Shown one piece after another: positions 8,227 through 16,367 of a stretch of DNA of 34,368 nucleotides. Where the stretch lies: the NCBI GenBank assembly GCA_034422835.1, contig DAOUJJ010000002.1:1-34368 (forward strand), in the 5' to 3' direction. Below the pieces are notes generated by a model, which had not been told where the DNA came from, ran no database searches, and worked only from the letters and a program-made list of their open reading frames with translations. The stretch is from VXMO01 sp034422835. Lineage in GTDB: Bacteria; Chloroflexota; Dehalococcoidia; UBA6926. The position numbers and the translations under genes were made by a program. Within the stretch, counting starts at the first letter, position 1. Every line of letters starts with the position of its first letter.

Positions 8227-8961
8227 ATGAACTCACCGATTGAACTCAAAGTTGTTGTATCCGAGTCGTATGCGGACCAATTGCGAAAGGCGATTGAGCT
8301 GGACGCTGATGCCTGCTGCGGCGATGCCGAGGCGCTGGCCGCCTATCCGGCCGAGATCCTTGAGAAGCTGCCCGGCAGCGTTGTGACGTTTGGGTGCGGC
8401 AACCCCGTCGCGTTGGCCAGCATGCAGCCCGGCGAGACGGTGCTGGACCTGGGCAGCGGCGCGGGTCTCGATTGCTTCCTTGCCGCCGAGCAGGTTGGAG
8501 AACGGGGCGCGGTCATCGGCGTGGACTTCACGCAGGACATGATCGACAAGGCCAACGAGAACGCCGCCAAGCTTGGCCTCGACAACGTGAGTTTCAAAAA
8601 CGGGGATATCGAAGCGCTGCCGCTGGAGGATTCCACGGTGGACGTGATCATCTCCAATTGCGTTATCAACCTCGCGCCTGACAAGGACGCCGTGTTCCGC
8701 GAGGCGTTTCGCGTGCTGCGTCCCGGCGGGCGAATCATGGTGTCCGACATCGTGCTGACCCGGCCCGCGACGGATGCGGAAATGCAGGACTTTGCCTTGC
8801 TGACCGGTTGTGTCTCAGGCTCGCTGCCGGATACGGAATACGCCGACACGGTTCGCCGGGCGGGTTTCGCGGACGTGACGGTGGAATCTGCGCCGCAGTA
8901 CGAGGGGATAATCGAAGGGCAATTCTGGTACAGCGCGAGCATCTCCGGGGTGAAGCGGTAG
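8227..8961 (+). CDS. arsM: ArsM-type arsenite S-adenosylmethyltransferase
   Basis: Cytoplasmic enzyme expected to transfer methyl groups from SAM to trivalent arsenic. The 244-aa protein carries SAM motif I VLDLGSGAG (72-80) and the ArsM-specific segments FGCGNPVALA, SNCVINLAPDK and TGCVSGS. The cysteines expected for arsenite binding are present: the CC pair at 30-31, C57, C145 and C195. The ATG at 8227 is chosen because GGAGG (8216-8220) lies 6 nt upstream; an upstream in-frame start at 8128 would add an unconserved tail. No ArsR-type repressor or As(III) exporter is next to it. Closely related UbiE-like methyltransferases exist, but the cysteine pattern supports ArsM. Confidence 0.87.
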   Translation: MNSPIELKVVVSESYADQLRKAIELDADACCGDAEALAAYPAEILEKLPGSVVTFGCGNPVALASMQPGETVLDLGSGAGLDCFLAAEQVGERGAVIGVDFTQDMIDKANENAAKLGLDNVSFKNGDIEALPLEDSTVDVIISNCVINLAPDKDAVFREAFRVLRPGGRIMVSDIVLTRPATDAEMQDFALLTGCVSGSLPDTEYADTVRRAGFADVTVESAPQYEGIIEGQFWYSASISGVKR

Positions 8962-8985
8962 GCATCCCCTCCACCCCCATCCCAA

Positions 8986-9008
8986 CCTTCCCCCATCGAA
9001 GGAGAAGG
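8986..9008. repeat. Intergenic C-rich inverted repeat
   Basis: CCTTCCCC and GGAGAAGG form an 8-bp stem with one mismatch around a 7-nt loop, just after the arsM-like stop. It follows a run of CCCCTCCACCCCCATCCC. C-rich palindromes of this kind are often dispersed intergenic repeats. It may also work as a weak terminator. Confidence 0.4.
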
Positions 9009-9111
9009 GATTTGTAGCGCGTACGCGCCCGGCCATTCCGTATAATTCCGATAGGTTGAGCGAGGGGAAACCGGCCGCGGCCGGGCATTCACGGGGAAGG
9101 GAACTACTTTC

Positions 9112-11364
9112 ATGGCGACTACAGAACATCGCGTTATCGGACAACCCGTTGGCCGCGCGGATGGGCCGGAAAAGGTCACCGGTGCGGGCAAGTACTCAAT
9201 TGATGTCCTGCCGCCTGGCACGCTGTGGTGCAAGGTGCTGCGCTCCCCGTATGCGCATGCCCGCATCGTTTCCGTCGATGCGTCCGCGGCTCTTGCGCTG
9301 CCCGGCGTCCATGCCGTCATCACGGGCAAGGACCTCGAGGGACAGCGCTGGGGCAAGACCATTCAGGATGAGCCGATTCTCGCGTGGGATGCCGCGCTCT
9401 ACATCGGCGACAAAGTGGCCGCCGTCGCGGCGGACGACGAGGAGACCGCCGAGACCGCGCTGAATCTCATCGACGTGGAGTACGAGGAGCTGCCCGCCAT
9501 CGTCACCATCGCCGAATCCCGCGCCGTTGATGCGCCGATCCTCCACCCCGATTTCAATAACTACGAGGGCGTGATGGATCAACTATCCGGCCCCTCCAAC
9601 GCCGTCGTCCACAACAATTGGAGCAAGGGCGACGTTGCGGCAGGAATGGCGGAGGCCGACCTCATCGTCGAGCGCGATTTTGAGACCTCCCGCACGCACC
9701 AGCTCTACCTGGAGCCGCATAACTGCGTCGTCGCCATCGATGACGACGGCACCCTGCAGACGTGGATCGGGACAAAGTCGCCGATGTCCAACCGAGCCTC
9801 GATTGCGGCCCTGACCGGGCGTGACATTTCCCAAGTCGTCATCAATTTCGCCTACGTGGGCGGCGACTTCGGCGGCAAGGGCGACATCGTCGGCGTGCCG
9901 ATCTGCTATGCGCTGGCGGAGCGCACGGGCAGGCCGGTCAAGTTCGCGATGGACTACACCGAGGAACTGATGGCGATGAACCCGCGCCATCGGTCCGAGG
10001 TGAACGTGAAGGTTGGCGTCAAGCGCGACGGCACGATCACGGCATGGGAGTCGGATATCTATTTCAACGCGGGCGCGTACCGCGCCTATTCGCCGAGCGG
10101 CAGCCTGCCCGGCGCGAACGAGGTGGCGGGCCCGTACCGCATCCCCAACACCCGCATCGATACGTGGCAGATGGCCACGAACACGGTGCCGGGCGGTTTC
10201 CAGCGCGGGCCGGGCGAGGTGCAGGGCATCTTTGCGGGCGAGTCCATGATGGACATCGTCGCGGAGGAGCTTGGCATGGATCCCGTGGAGTTCCGCCTGA
10301 AGAACGTCGTGCAGGAGGGCGATGAGACGCCCACGGGCCACCAGTTCACCGGCATCATCGCGGACAAGATCATCGAGGAGGCGGCGCGGGCCGGCAAGAT
10401 GGCGGCGACCCGCCCCGCGAATGTCGGACGCGGCATCGCATACGGCCACCGCCCGCAGTACGGGGGCAACACGCAGGCCTCCGTCATCGTCAACGAGGAC
10501 GGCACGCTCACCGCGCGCACCTCATTCTTCGACCCCGGCACGGGTGTCAACACGCTCATCCGCCAGACGGTCGCGGAGGAGATGCAGGTGGACATGGAGC
10601 GCATCAGCGTTGTGCCGTTCAACACGGACGAATTCTTCGACGATGTCCCTGATCTCGGCTTTGGCGGCTCACGGGCGTCACGCGTCGGTCCGATGGCGGC
10701 GGCGGATGCCTCGACGGAGGTCAAGGTGAATCTCAAGCGCCTCGCTGCCGAGTTCAACGGCTGGGACGAGTCCGTTGTTGAGTACGCGAGCGGTTCGCTC
10801 GTCAACACGCGCACGGATGAAAGCGTGCCGATGGAGGACATCGTCCGCCGCCGCGGCGAGCCGATCTCAGGGCGCAACAGGCCACCGGAGGGCGGCCCGG
10901 ACATGATGTCGCCGATGACGTCGTTCGTCGCGCAGGTGGCGGAGGTCAGCGTGGATACGGACACAGGCCGCGTGACGATTGAGAAGATCGTCGCGGTGCA
11001 TGACGTTGGCCGCGTGCTGAACCCCATCGGCTTCCACGGGCAGGTGGAGGGCGGCCTTGTGCAGGCGCTCGGCCACGCCATGATGGAGGACCTGACGGTG
11101 GACGAGTCGGGCCGCGTGTCCAACCCCTCGCTGGCGGACTACAAGGCGCCGACGGAGCCGGACATCCCCGAGTTGGAGACGATCCTGGTTGAGGCGCCGA
11201 GCGGCTGGGGCAACTACAACATCAAGGCCGTCGGCGAGCACTCGAACATCACGACGGCGGCGGCCATCGCCAACGCCGTCTACGACGCCTGCGGCGTCCG
11301 CCCGTATGAGATCCCGATTCATCCGGAAAAGCTCCTGGCAGGCCTGCGGGAGAAGGGGAGCTAA
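9112..11364 (+). CDS. Xanthine dehydrogenase/aldehyde oxidase-family molybdopterin subunit
   Basis: Large, molybdenum-cofactor-binding subunit (750 aa) of a molybdenum hydroxylase. Such enzymes insert oxygen from water into aldehydes, purines or other heterocycles. The N-terminal domain (VIGQPVGRADGPEKVTGAGKY) is the usual small 'a/b hammerhead'. The Mo-site regions include YVGGDFGGKGD, QRGPGEVQGIFAGES (the usual RxPGxxQxxFAxES) and the C-terminal KAVGEHSN, whose glutamate (E709) is the expected catalytic base. Neither the [2Fe-2S] subunit nor the FAD subunit is adjacent, which is unusual: most are three-gene operons. The partners may be elsewhere, so the substrate is open. GC and codon use match the host. 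The ATG follows a weak GGGAAGGGA. Confidence 0.9.
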   Translation: MATTEHRVIGQPVGRADGPEKVTGAGKYSIDVLPPGTLWCKVLRSPYAHARIVSVDASAALALPGVHAVITGKDLEGQRWGKTIQDEPILAWDAALYIGDKVAAVAADDEETAETALNLIDVEYEELPAIVTIAESRAVDAPILHPDFNNYEGVMDQLSGPSNAVVHNNWSKGDVAAGMAEADLIVERDFETSRTHQLYLEPHNCVVAIDDDGTLQTWIGTKSPMSNRASIAALTGRDISQVVINFAYVGGDFGGKGDIVGVPICYALAERTGRPVKFAMDYTEELMAMNPRHRSEVNVKVGVKRDGTITAWESDIYFNAGAYRAYSPSGSLPGANEVAGPYRIPNTRIDTWQMATNTVPGGFQRGPGEVQGIFAGESMMDIVAEELGMDPVEFRLKNVVQEGDETPTGHQFTGIIADKIIEEAARAGKMAATRPANVGRGIAYGHRPQYGGNTQASVIVNEDGTLTARTSFFDPGTGVNTLIRQTVAEEMQVDMERISVVPFNTDEFFDDVPDLGFGGSRASRVGPMAAADASTEVKVNLKRLAAEFNGWDESVVEYASGSLVNTRTDESVPMEDIVRRRGEPISGRNRPPEGGPDMMSPMTSFVAQVAEVSVDTDTGRVTIEKIVAVHDVGRVLNPIGFHGQVEGGLVQALGHAMMEDLTVDESGRVSNPSLADYKAPTEPDIPELETILVEAPSGWGNYNIKAVGEHSNITTAAAIANAVYDACGVRPYEIPIHPEKLLAGLREKGS

Positions 11365-11391
11365 GGGGAGTAGGAGTAAGTAGTCACCATG

Positions 11392-11400
11392 TGCTATAAG
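11392..11400 (+). promoter_or_regulatory. Extended -10 element, probably giving a leaderless mRNA
   Basis: TGCTATAAG fits an extended -10 (TGN-TATAAT) and ends 7 nt before the ATG at 11408. No Shine-Dalgarno lies between them and no clear -35 box is seen. Transcription would begin at or next to the A of the start codon, implying a leaderless message for the two-gene cassette. Confidence 0.5.
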
Positions 11401-11407
11401 CACACAC

Positions 11408-12709
11408 ATGAATATGGAATCGTACTCTGTGGACAAGCAGGATAAAGGCAAACTCATTATATCGGCAGCCAAGAGCTTGAAGGGCTATCGGCTTGATGAT
11501 TCAAGAATTGCCTCGTTCCTCTATGGTATGTCCGAGGCGGGCAGACTCGGGCTATTTGCGTCAGCCATTAAGGCTGAAGAGCATGCTGACATCAACCGGA
11601 TTCGATTTTTGGCTGGCCATGAAGGGATAGGGTTCCATGATTTGACGACCGAGCTCTTGCCGTGGTTTGAACATGCCGGGCTTTGTGAAATTAGACGGAA
11701 CCCCAGTGGAGAAATACAGGAAGTAACAAGCTTAGTGTTGGCTTATCGGGATCTCTTGGGCGCAGTTTCAGACTTCTACGACTCTAGGACCCCGTCATTA
11801 GAGGATCAAGCTTGTCTTATAGTGCTCGAACAAGCTAATAAGCTTCCCACTCCAGAATCTGTAATCCGACAGGAAGTAGCAAAGCAATTCGGTGAAGAAA
11901 TTGCCAACGTGGCTTTACAGTTGTCCAAATCATTTAACATGGTGACTACTAAAGATGGCGGCAACGATCCACTGCTCTATGCGCCTCGAGTTTGGACAGG
12001 ACTGCACGACAAGGCCTCGCAAGCTTTGGCTCCACTTGAGCAAACAGACCGGGAAGTGCTCCTCCATCTCATAGGGCGCGTGAGGCAAAGTCAGGGCTAT
12101 CCGGAATCTCTGTTTAAGCGTGAGGCAAGTAACAATGCAGTCAGTTATCTCGTTGAAATGGCAATTGGAATAGGATTAGTTAACAGAACAGAACTCTACT
12201 TGGCTGACGGTGTCAAGAGATCTTTCCTAACAACTCCTCACTTCTACTCCGATCTTGCAGACGAATTTGGAGAAGACATGTGTGATCGGGTCAAGATATT
12301 CTTGGATTCGATTCGAAACGGTCAATACTATGGATCGGCAGTCACTGGCAGAATTCACAATCCCGAAGTGTTGCTCAGAGCTCTACTTAATCGAGGCGAA
12401 ATTGGGCCAGCTACGGCCATCGGAACAGACTACATGGTAGCTGAAAAGGCGGGCATCATTCGAGTGCATCGAGCATCCGCTGGCAGGAAGGCCTTTATGG
12501 AATTGGGACAAGAAGACACGATCCGCAAAGTACTTGAGGTCGTCTCTTCAGGTAGTGTGGAGCCAGGAGCACCACATGTGAATGCTACGCACTTGTCGGC
12601 TGGTAGAACTTTCAAGTCAATAGAGCAGGGTCGAGCTGAGCTAGGCAAAAGCTCCGGTGAAACCGCTGAAATCGAAACCGAGATCCTAAGGAACCTTAGA
12701 GAGGGATAG
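11408..12709 (+). CDS. Unknown 433-aa protein, first gene of nuclease cassette
   Basis: No family is recognised. The protein is soluble and mostly alpha-helical by appearance, with no signal peptide or membrane segment. Two regions look like winged-helix units: TDREVLLHLIGRVRQSQGYP... through MAIGIGLVNRTELYL, and PEVLLRALLNRGEIGPATA... ending AGIIRVHRASAGRKAFMEL. That suggests a DNA-binding or scaffold role, but this is only by eye. The C-terminus is charged and probably flexible. The gene is clearly AT-richer than its flanks. It is followed after 2 nt by a PD-(D/E)XK nuclease-like gene, so the two proteins very likely work together. The ATG at 11408 is preceded by an extended -10 and no ribosome site. 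Confidence 0.75.
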   Translation: MNMESYSVDKQDKGKLIISAAKSLKGYRLDDSRIASFLYGMSEAGRLGLFASAIKAEEHADINRIRFLAGHEGIGFHDLTTELLPWFEHAGLCEIRRNPSGEIQEVTSLVLAYRDLLGAVSDFYDSRTPSLEDQACLIVLEQANKLPTPESVIRQEVAKQFGEEIANVALQLSKSFNMVTTKDGGNDPLLYAPRVWTGLHDKASQALAPLEQTDREVLLHLIGRVRQSQGYPESLFKREASNNAVSYLVEMAIGIGLVNRTELYLADGVKRSFLTTPHFYSDLADEFGEDMCDRVKIFLDSIRNGQYYGSAVTGRIHNPEVLLRALLNRGEIGPATAIGTDYMVAEKAGIIRVHRASAGRKAFMELGQEDTIRKVLEVVSSGSVEPGAPHVNATHLSAGRTFKSIEQGRAELGKSSGETAEIETEILRNLREG

Positions 12710-12711
12710 AC

Positions 12712-13908
12712 GTGACTAACGCCGGAGTTGTTCTAGAGGCGCGGGTTCAGCGGCTATTCTTGGCTCAGGGTATCTTTGCCGAGCGAGGTCTCTTGCCGTC
12801 CGCAGATATCGACCATAGGCTGCTGGCGACCGATATCGATGTGTTAGTTTCTGAGTACTCCAGCGGCTTTCACCTTACGCGTCGGCATGCTGAATGCAAA
12901 TCTGGGAGGCGGGTGGCAATTCTGGACCGTGTCCTCTGGTTGAATGGAGTGCGCGCCATGCTTGGCGCTGACGCGAGCTATCTGGTTCTAGAATCCTTTG
13001 ATGAAGATGCCACTGACTTTGCAAGAAGCCTTAGCGTCGACGTTATGACAGTTAAGCAACTTGCGACTTGGGAAAAGGCCTTTAACATCCCTGCAGACGA
13101 GTGGCCAAACCGAAGCGACTTTGGGCTAATTGACCCTGTCAGGAAGAGATCCTTGAGTCTCGGAAAACAGAATAACGCTTCAGAGATGGACAAAATCGTG
13201 CGCCAAGCCATCAATTTCGTCGAAATAGATTCATGGCGTTTGTTTGGCTATGCTCGGCTCAATCGCTTACTCAGGATCCTCAGGACTCTTTCCGATGTAT
13301 CGTCTCCGAAAGAGGCTAGAAGCTTGGGCGCACGGTACTCTGTTTCAGCGCTCTTGGTCAGGCTCTGTCAATATCTTCTCGCCATGTGCCTTGATATCAG
13401 TCGTGTCCCAGTAAGTGATCTCCATTCCTACTTGCAGAACAGGCTCGTGTACGGCGACCAGGATCCAAATCGTGCAAGTGGGCTGGTCAGAAATACTGTC
13501 GATTGGATGTCGCAAGCTCTCAGGAATCGGGGGATGTCCATTCCTCCAGAAGTAGACTCGAATCGCCTATTTCACCCTCCCGTGTTTTCTGAAGGACTAA
13601 TCTCGTTGATTGAGAGAATTCTAAGTGCTCCGGATGAGGCACGATATCTTCCTGTCGCAATGGAGACTGAGCAGTTCGGCAGTGAATCTGAAATCGACTT
13701 GTTCCCGCGCCTGCGCTCGGCTTGGCTTGCAGGCCGCAGCCTGTCGGCGCTGGTAAAGGGATTCGTCATAGCGTCATTAGGAGTAAATGCCTCACTATTG
13801 AAACCTCTGCACGAGAACGAGGCCCAGAAACTGAAGCAAGGGAGCGTCAAGAAGGGCAAGAGGTCTAGCTCTGACCAGACCAAGCTAGATTTTGAGGGAA
13901 CTCATTAG
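12712..13908 (+). CDS. PD-(D/E)XK nuclease-like protein, second gene of cassette
   Basis: 398-aa protein with an N-terminal restriction-endonuclease-like core. E9 lies in the first helix (VLEARVQRLFLAQGIFAERG). The metal-binding acid is D43 in LLATDIDVLVSE, and the E-x-K pair is E61-K63 in HAECKSGRRV; DRVLWLNGVRAML follows as the next helix. All the catalytic positions of the PD-(D/E)XK fold are present in order and at usual spacing. The remaining ~280 residues are helical and unfamiliar, ending in a lysine-rich tail. The start is GTG with GAGAGGG at good spacing inside the end of the previous gene. AT-rich composition and isolation between host metabolic genes suggest an acquired cassette; phage or plasmid defence is a reasonable inference but not shown. 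Confidence 0.78.
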   Translation: MTNAGVVLEARVQRLFLAQGIFAERGLLPSADIDHRLLATDIDVLVSEYSSGFHLTRRHAECKSGRRVAILDRVLWLNGVRAMLGADASYLVLESFDEDATDFARSLSVDVMTVKQLATWEKAFNIPADEWPNRSDFGLIDPVRKRSLSLGKQNNASEMDKIVRQAINFVEIDSWRLFGYARLNRLLRILRTLSDVSSPKEARSLGARYSVSALLVRLCQYLLAMCLDISRVPVSDLHSYLQNRLVYGDQDPNRASGLVRNTVDWMSQALRNRGMSIPPEVDSNRLFHPPVFSEGLISLIERILSAPDEARYLPVAMETEQFGSESEIDLFPRLRSAWLAGRSLSALVKGFVIASLGVNASLLKPLHENEAQKLKQGSVKKGKRSSSDQTKLDFEGTH

Positions 13909-14045
13909 CCCCCTTTTTGTCATGCCCTGACCTTGCTGCAGTATCTTCCAGAGATGACTACCATGAGATGCTCAACTCTCTCTCCCATGCCATACTCATA
14001 TCGTTAGTGAGTTAGAGGGCTAGGCACGCGGGGAAGAGAAAAATC

Positions 14046-15107
14046 ATGCCACCTATCCGCATTGGGGTTATCGGCGTTGGGTTTGGGGCGACTGTGCATA
14101 TCCCGGGGTTTCAGTCCGAGGGTGTGGAGGTCGTCGCGGTTGCTGCGAGCCGGGAGGAACGCGCCCAGGCCGCGGCTGAGAAGTTCGGCATCCCCAACGC
14201 GTTCACCGATTACCGCGAACTCGTGACTCATCCGGACGTTGATGCCGTCAGCGTCGTCACCGCCCCCAATCTCCATTATGAGATGACCAAAGCCGCCCTT
14301 GAGGCCGGCAAGCACGTGATGTGTGAGAAGCCGTTCACCACGAATGCCGCGGAGGCCAAAGAACTGCTCGCCATGGCCACCGAGCGGGGCCTGACGCACA
14401 TGATCGCGCATGAGTTCCGTTTCGCGCCGCAACGCGCCTACGCGCGGCAACTCATCGATGAGGGCCAGATCGGCGAGCCGCAGCATCTCATTGCCACGCT
14501 CCACCTGCGGTTTGCCCGCCGACCGGGAGCGACACCCCCTGCGCCGTCCATCGGCAGCGGCGGGATGCTCGGCGCGCTCGGCTCCCATTACATCGACGGC
14601 ATACGTCACTGGTTCGGCGACATTTCCCGTGTCAACGGCACGCTGCACGGCAATGTGCCCCCAGGATTCAGCCTCGCCGACACGAACAATGCGTTCAGTG
14701 TCCACATGGACTTCGCGAACGGCGCGTGGGGAACGCTCACATGCAGCCTCAACGCGCCGCTTGGACAGGGAGGGTCGATCCAGCTCTACGGCACGGAGGG
14801 GTCGATTCACCTGAGTCAATCCGGGCCGAATCCCGCGCCGGAGGGTATTGTGCGTGTCGGGCGGCTGGATGATGATTCCCGCGAACTGCGCACCGTCCCG
14901 ATACCCGAGGAACTGCACCCATTCGACGATGACCGCGATCATCGCCTGCTGCCGTTCCGCCTTGAGGTGCGCGACTTTGTGCGTGGCATTGAGTCAGGCG
15001 AATCGCCCGCGCCGAACTTCCATGACGGCCTTCAATGCCAACGCGTGCTGGATGCGATCCAGAAGTCTCACCTGACCGGTGCGGCTGTGGATGTCCCGAC
15101 CGGCTAA
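14046..15107 (+). CDS. Gfo/Idh/MocA-family NAD(P)-dependent oxidoreductase
   Basis: 353-aa cytoplasmic dehydrogenase of the Gfo/Idh/MocA superfamily, which oxidises or reduces sugars, inositols and similar polyols with NAD(P). The N-terminal Rossmann fold starts IGVIGVGFGATVHIPGF. The family motifs DAVSVVTAPNLHYEM and AGKHVMCEKPFT, with the conserved EKP lysine, follow. Then come HMIAHEFRFAPQ and the C-terminal beta-sheet domain (GGMLGALGSHYIDGIRHWFG contains the conserved GxxxDxGxHxxD-like region). No sugar transporter or other catabolic gene is adjacent, so the substrate is unknown. The ATG at 14046 lacks a strong ribosome site. The upstream gap 13909-14045 shows no clear promoter. Confidence 0.9.
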   Translation: MPPIRIGVIGVGFGATVHIPGFQSEGVEVVAVAASREERAQAAAEKFGIPNAFTDYRELVTHPDVDAVSVVTAPNLHYEMTKAALEAGKHVMCEKPFTTNAAEAKELLAMATERGLTHMIAHEFRFAPQRAYARQLIDEGQIGEPQHLIATLHLRFARRPGATPPAPSIGSGGMLGALGSHYIDGIRHWFGDISRVNGTLHGNVPPGFSLADTNNAFSVHMDFANGAWGTLTCSLNAPLGQGGSIQLYGTEGSIHLSQSGPNPAPEGIVRVGRLDDDSRELRTVPIPEELHPFDDDRDHRLLPFRLEVRDFVRGIESGESPAPNFHDGLQCQRVLDAIQKSHLTGAAVDVPTG

Positions 15108-15138
15108 GGTCGTCCGTCATTCCCGCCCCCATCCCCTC

Positions 15139-15158
15139 ATTCCGGCGAAAGCCGGAAT
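15139..15158. repeat. REP-like palindrome (ATTCCGGC-GAAA-GCCGGAAT)
   Basis: Perfect 8-bp inverted repeat with a GAAA loop, in the 15108-15246 gap. It has the same architecture as 3384-3403 (ATTCC arms, 4-nt loop) but one different base pair in the stem core. The surrounding GTCATTCC and GGAATCCAT bases are also typical of dispersed palindromic repeats. Confidence 0.6.
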
Positions 15159-15246
15159 CCATCGGGACTCCCCCCCCTTTGCGGAGGCAGGGTGTAGACT
15201 CACGGGGAACCGCCGAAAGACGCAGCCGGAAGACCAGGAGGTTGTC

Positions 15247-15690
15247 ATGGGCGTGAAACAGTTGGCAGGCATCTACCTGATTGCGGTGAGCCTCGCCGTC
15301 GTCGTGTACTTCATCATCAACTCGTTCTTTGCCGCGAACGACACCTTTGACGTCATGAGTGTCTGGAATGTGCTGGACGTTCTGATGGTCATCGCGCTGC
15401 CCATCGGCTTGGCGCTGAGTTTTGGGGACAAGGCGGAGGAGAGACGGCAGCGCGCCGCGGGCAATAGTGATACCGGACGGTACATCGCGGTCAACGGCAC
15501 GTTCTACGGGATCGTCGTCGTCACGATCCTGTTCCTGCACAATTGGTTCAACCTGCTCGCCAATGGCCAGGACGCCCTCTCCGACGATGCGACGTACTGG
15601 ACTCTCTGGGCGGTCATTGATACGCTCCTGCCCGTCACGCTCACCATAGCGGGAGTGCGGCAGCTGCGGAGCAATTACTGGACGAGGTAA
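15247..15690 (+). CDS. Small four-helix membrane protein, unknown
   Basis: 147 aa with four hydrophobic segments: LAGIYLIAVSLAVVVYFII, VLDVLMVIALPIGLALSF, GIVVVTILFLHNWFNLLA and LWAVIDTLLPVTLTIAGVRQL. A short charged loop (DKAEERRQR) lies between helices two and three. No family is recognised. The ATG is chosen because CCAGGAGG (15234-15241) sits 5 nt upstream; the frame is open further back through the REP-like repeat, but that is not coding in appearance. The 3' end is repeated in decayed form at 18814-18854. It is convergent with the PIN toxin gene. Confidence 0.72.
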   Translation: MGVKQLAGIYLIAVSLAVVVYFIINSFFAANDTFDVMSVWNVLDVLMVIALPIGLALSFGDKAEERRQRAAGNSDTGRYIAVNGTFYGIVVVTILFLHNWFNLLANGQDALSDDATYWTLWAVIDTLLPVTLTIAGVRQLRSNYWTR

Positions 15691-15709
15691 CGCCGGTTCG
15701 CGTGCTTTT

Positions 15710-16096
15710 TCACCAAAGCCGCTGAACGCCGTACGAGTCAAAGAGGGTCTCGTTGGAGACCAGTGTCAGGTTGTGGTTGAGGGCCTGCGCGATGAGCATC
15801 CGGTCAAAGGGATCCTGATTCGGGCCGGGCAGCGCTCCGGCGCGGATTCCATCTAACACGGTAACAGGCAAGGCGTGAAATCCGTCAAGAACCAATACGT
15901 TGGACATATCGTCCACCATTGGCGCTGCCTCCGGCAGCCTGCCGTTGTGGTACTTGATGGAAATCTCCCACGCAGAAGCGGCACTGACCAGAACGTCGTT
16001 GGAGGCACTTGCTATCGCGCCTTGGGCTACACGAGAAAGCCGTGAATTACTGGTGAACCACCACAGAAGCGCGTGGGTGTCCAGCAGAAGAGTCAT
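15710..16096 (-). CDS. PIN-domain ribonuclease toxin (VapC-like)
   Basis: 128-aa PIN-domain RNase of the Sll0205-like group, expected to cleave RNA when freed from its antitoxin. The acidic site is complete: D6 (LLLDTHALLWW), E44 (SAWEISIK), D95 and D98 (NQDPFDRMLIAQA). The C-terminal FDSYGVQRLW is typical of the group. It starts 3 nt after the antitoxin stop and shares its promoter at 16366-16394. A degenerate copy of its last codons is found at 18898-18942. The toxin-antitoxin role is family knowledge combined with gene arrangement; the RNA target cannot be predicted. Confidence 0.92.
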   Translation of the reverse strand: MTLLLDTHALLWWFTSNSRLSRVAQGAIASASNDVLVSAASAWEISIKYHNGRLPEAAPMVDDMSNVLVLDGFHALPVTVLDGIRAGALPGPNQDPFDRMLIAQALNHNLTLVSNETLFDSYGVQRLW

Positions 16097-16099
16097 CTC

Positions 16100-16336
16100 C
16101 TAGCCACGGCCTTCCCAGCGCGCCAACTCCTCCTCAGGCAAAGGGTCAAAGAAACTGTCTGGAACTTCAAACACTCCCTTGAATCTGCCTGGCTTCCGCG
16201 GGGCACGCGGCTTCTCACGCACCAGCCGCGCCACCGGCGTGCCGTTGCGGGCGATGACGACCTCTTCACCCGCCTCGACTTGCGCCAGCAGGCGTGAGAG
16301 GTTGGTCTTGGCTTCATGAACGTTGACAGTGACCAT
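16100..16336 (-). CDS. Phd/YefM-family antitoxin
   Basis: 78-aa antitoxin. The N-terminal part (VNVHEAKTNLSRLLAQVEAGEEVVIARNGTPVARL) is the classic Phd/YefM DNA-binding domain. The C-terminal tail (FEVPDSFFDPLPEEELARWEG) is the acidic, probably disordered toxin-binding segment. It is the first gene of the unit, 3 nt ahead of the PIN toxin, as is standard for autoregulated pairs. The ATG follows AAGAGGG on the minus strand. It probably binds the palindrome at 16358-16367. Confidence 0.93.
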   Translation of the reverse strand: MVTVNVHEAKTNLSRLLAQVEAGEEVVIARNGTPVARLVREKPRAPRKPGRFKGVFEVPDSFFDPLPEEELARWEGRG

Positions 16337-16357
16337 CGTTGCCCTCTTGCAGGTTTG

Positions 16358-16367
16358 CTTAGCTAAG
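16358..16367. promoter_or_regulatory. Probable operator palindrome of the toxin-antitoxin unit
   Basis: CTTAGCTAAG is a perfect 10-bp palindrome that overlaps the -10 box of the antitoxin promoter by two bases. Phd/YefM antitoxins bind short palindromes at this position to repress their own operon. Binding here is inferred. Confidence 0.55.

Noticed and set aside
8343..9362. Minus-strand frame of 339 codons across the arsM-like and hydroxylase gene boundary
   Set aside because: Spans two real genes and the intergenic repeat; composition is that of an antisense frame.
9583..11123. Two long minus-strand frames (288 and 345 codons) inside the molybdenum hydroxylase gene
   Set aside because: No recognisable motifs, biased low-complexity composition, and complete overlap with a family-typical gene on the other strand.
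15079..15246. N-terminal extension of the small membrane protein through the REP-like palindrome
   Set aside because: The extension is encoded by repeat and intergenic DNA, while a strong ribosome site sits directly before ATG 15247.
14004..15741. Two minus-strand frames of 312 and 330 codons opposite the oxidoreductase gene
   Set aside because: No domains; the plus-strand gene has clear Rossmann and EKP motifs.
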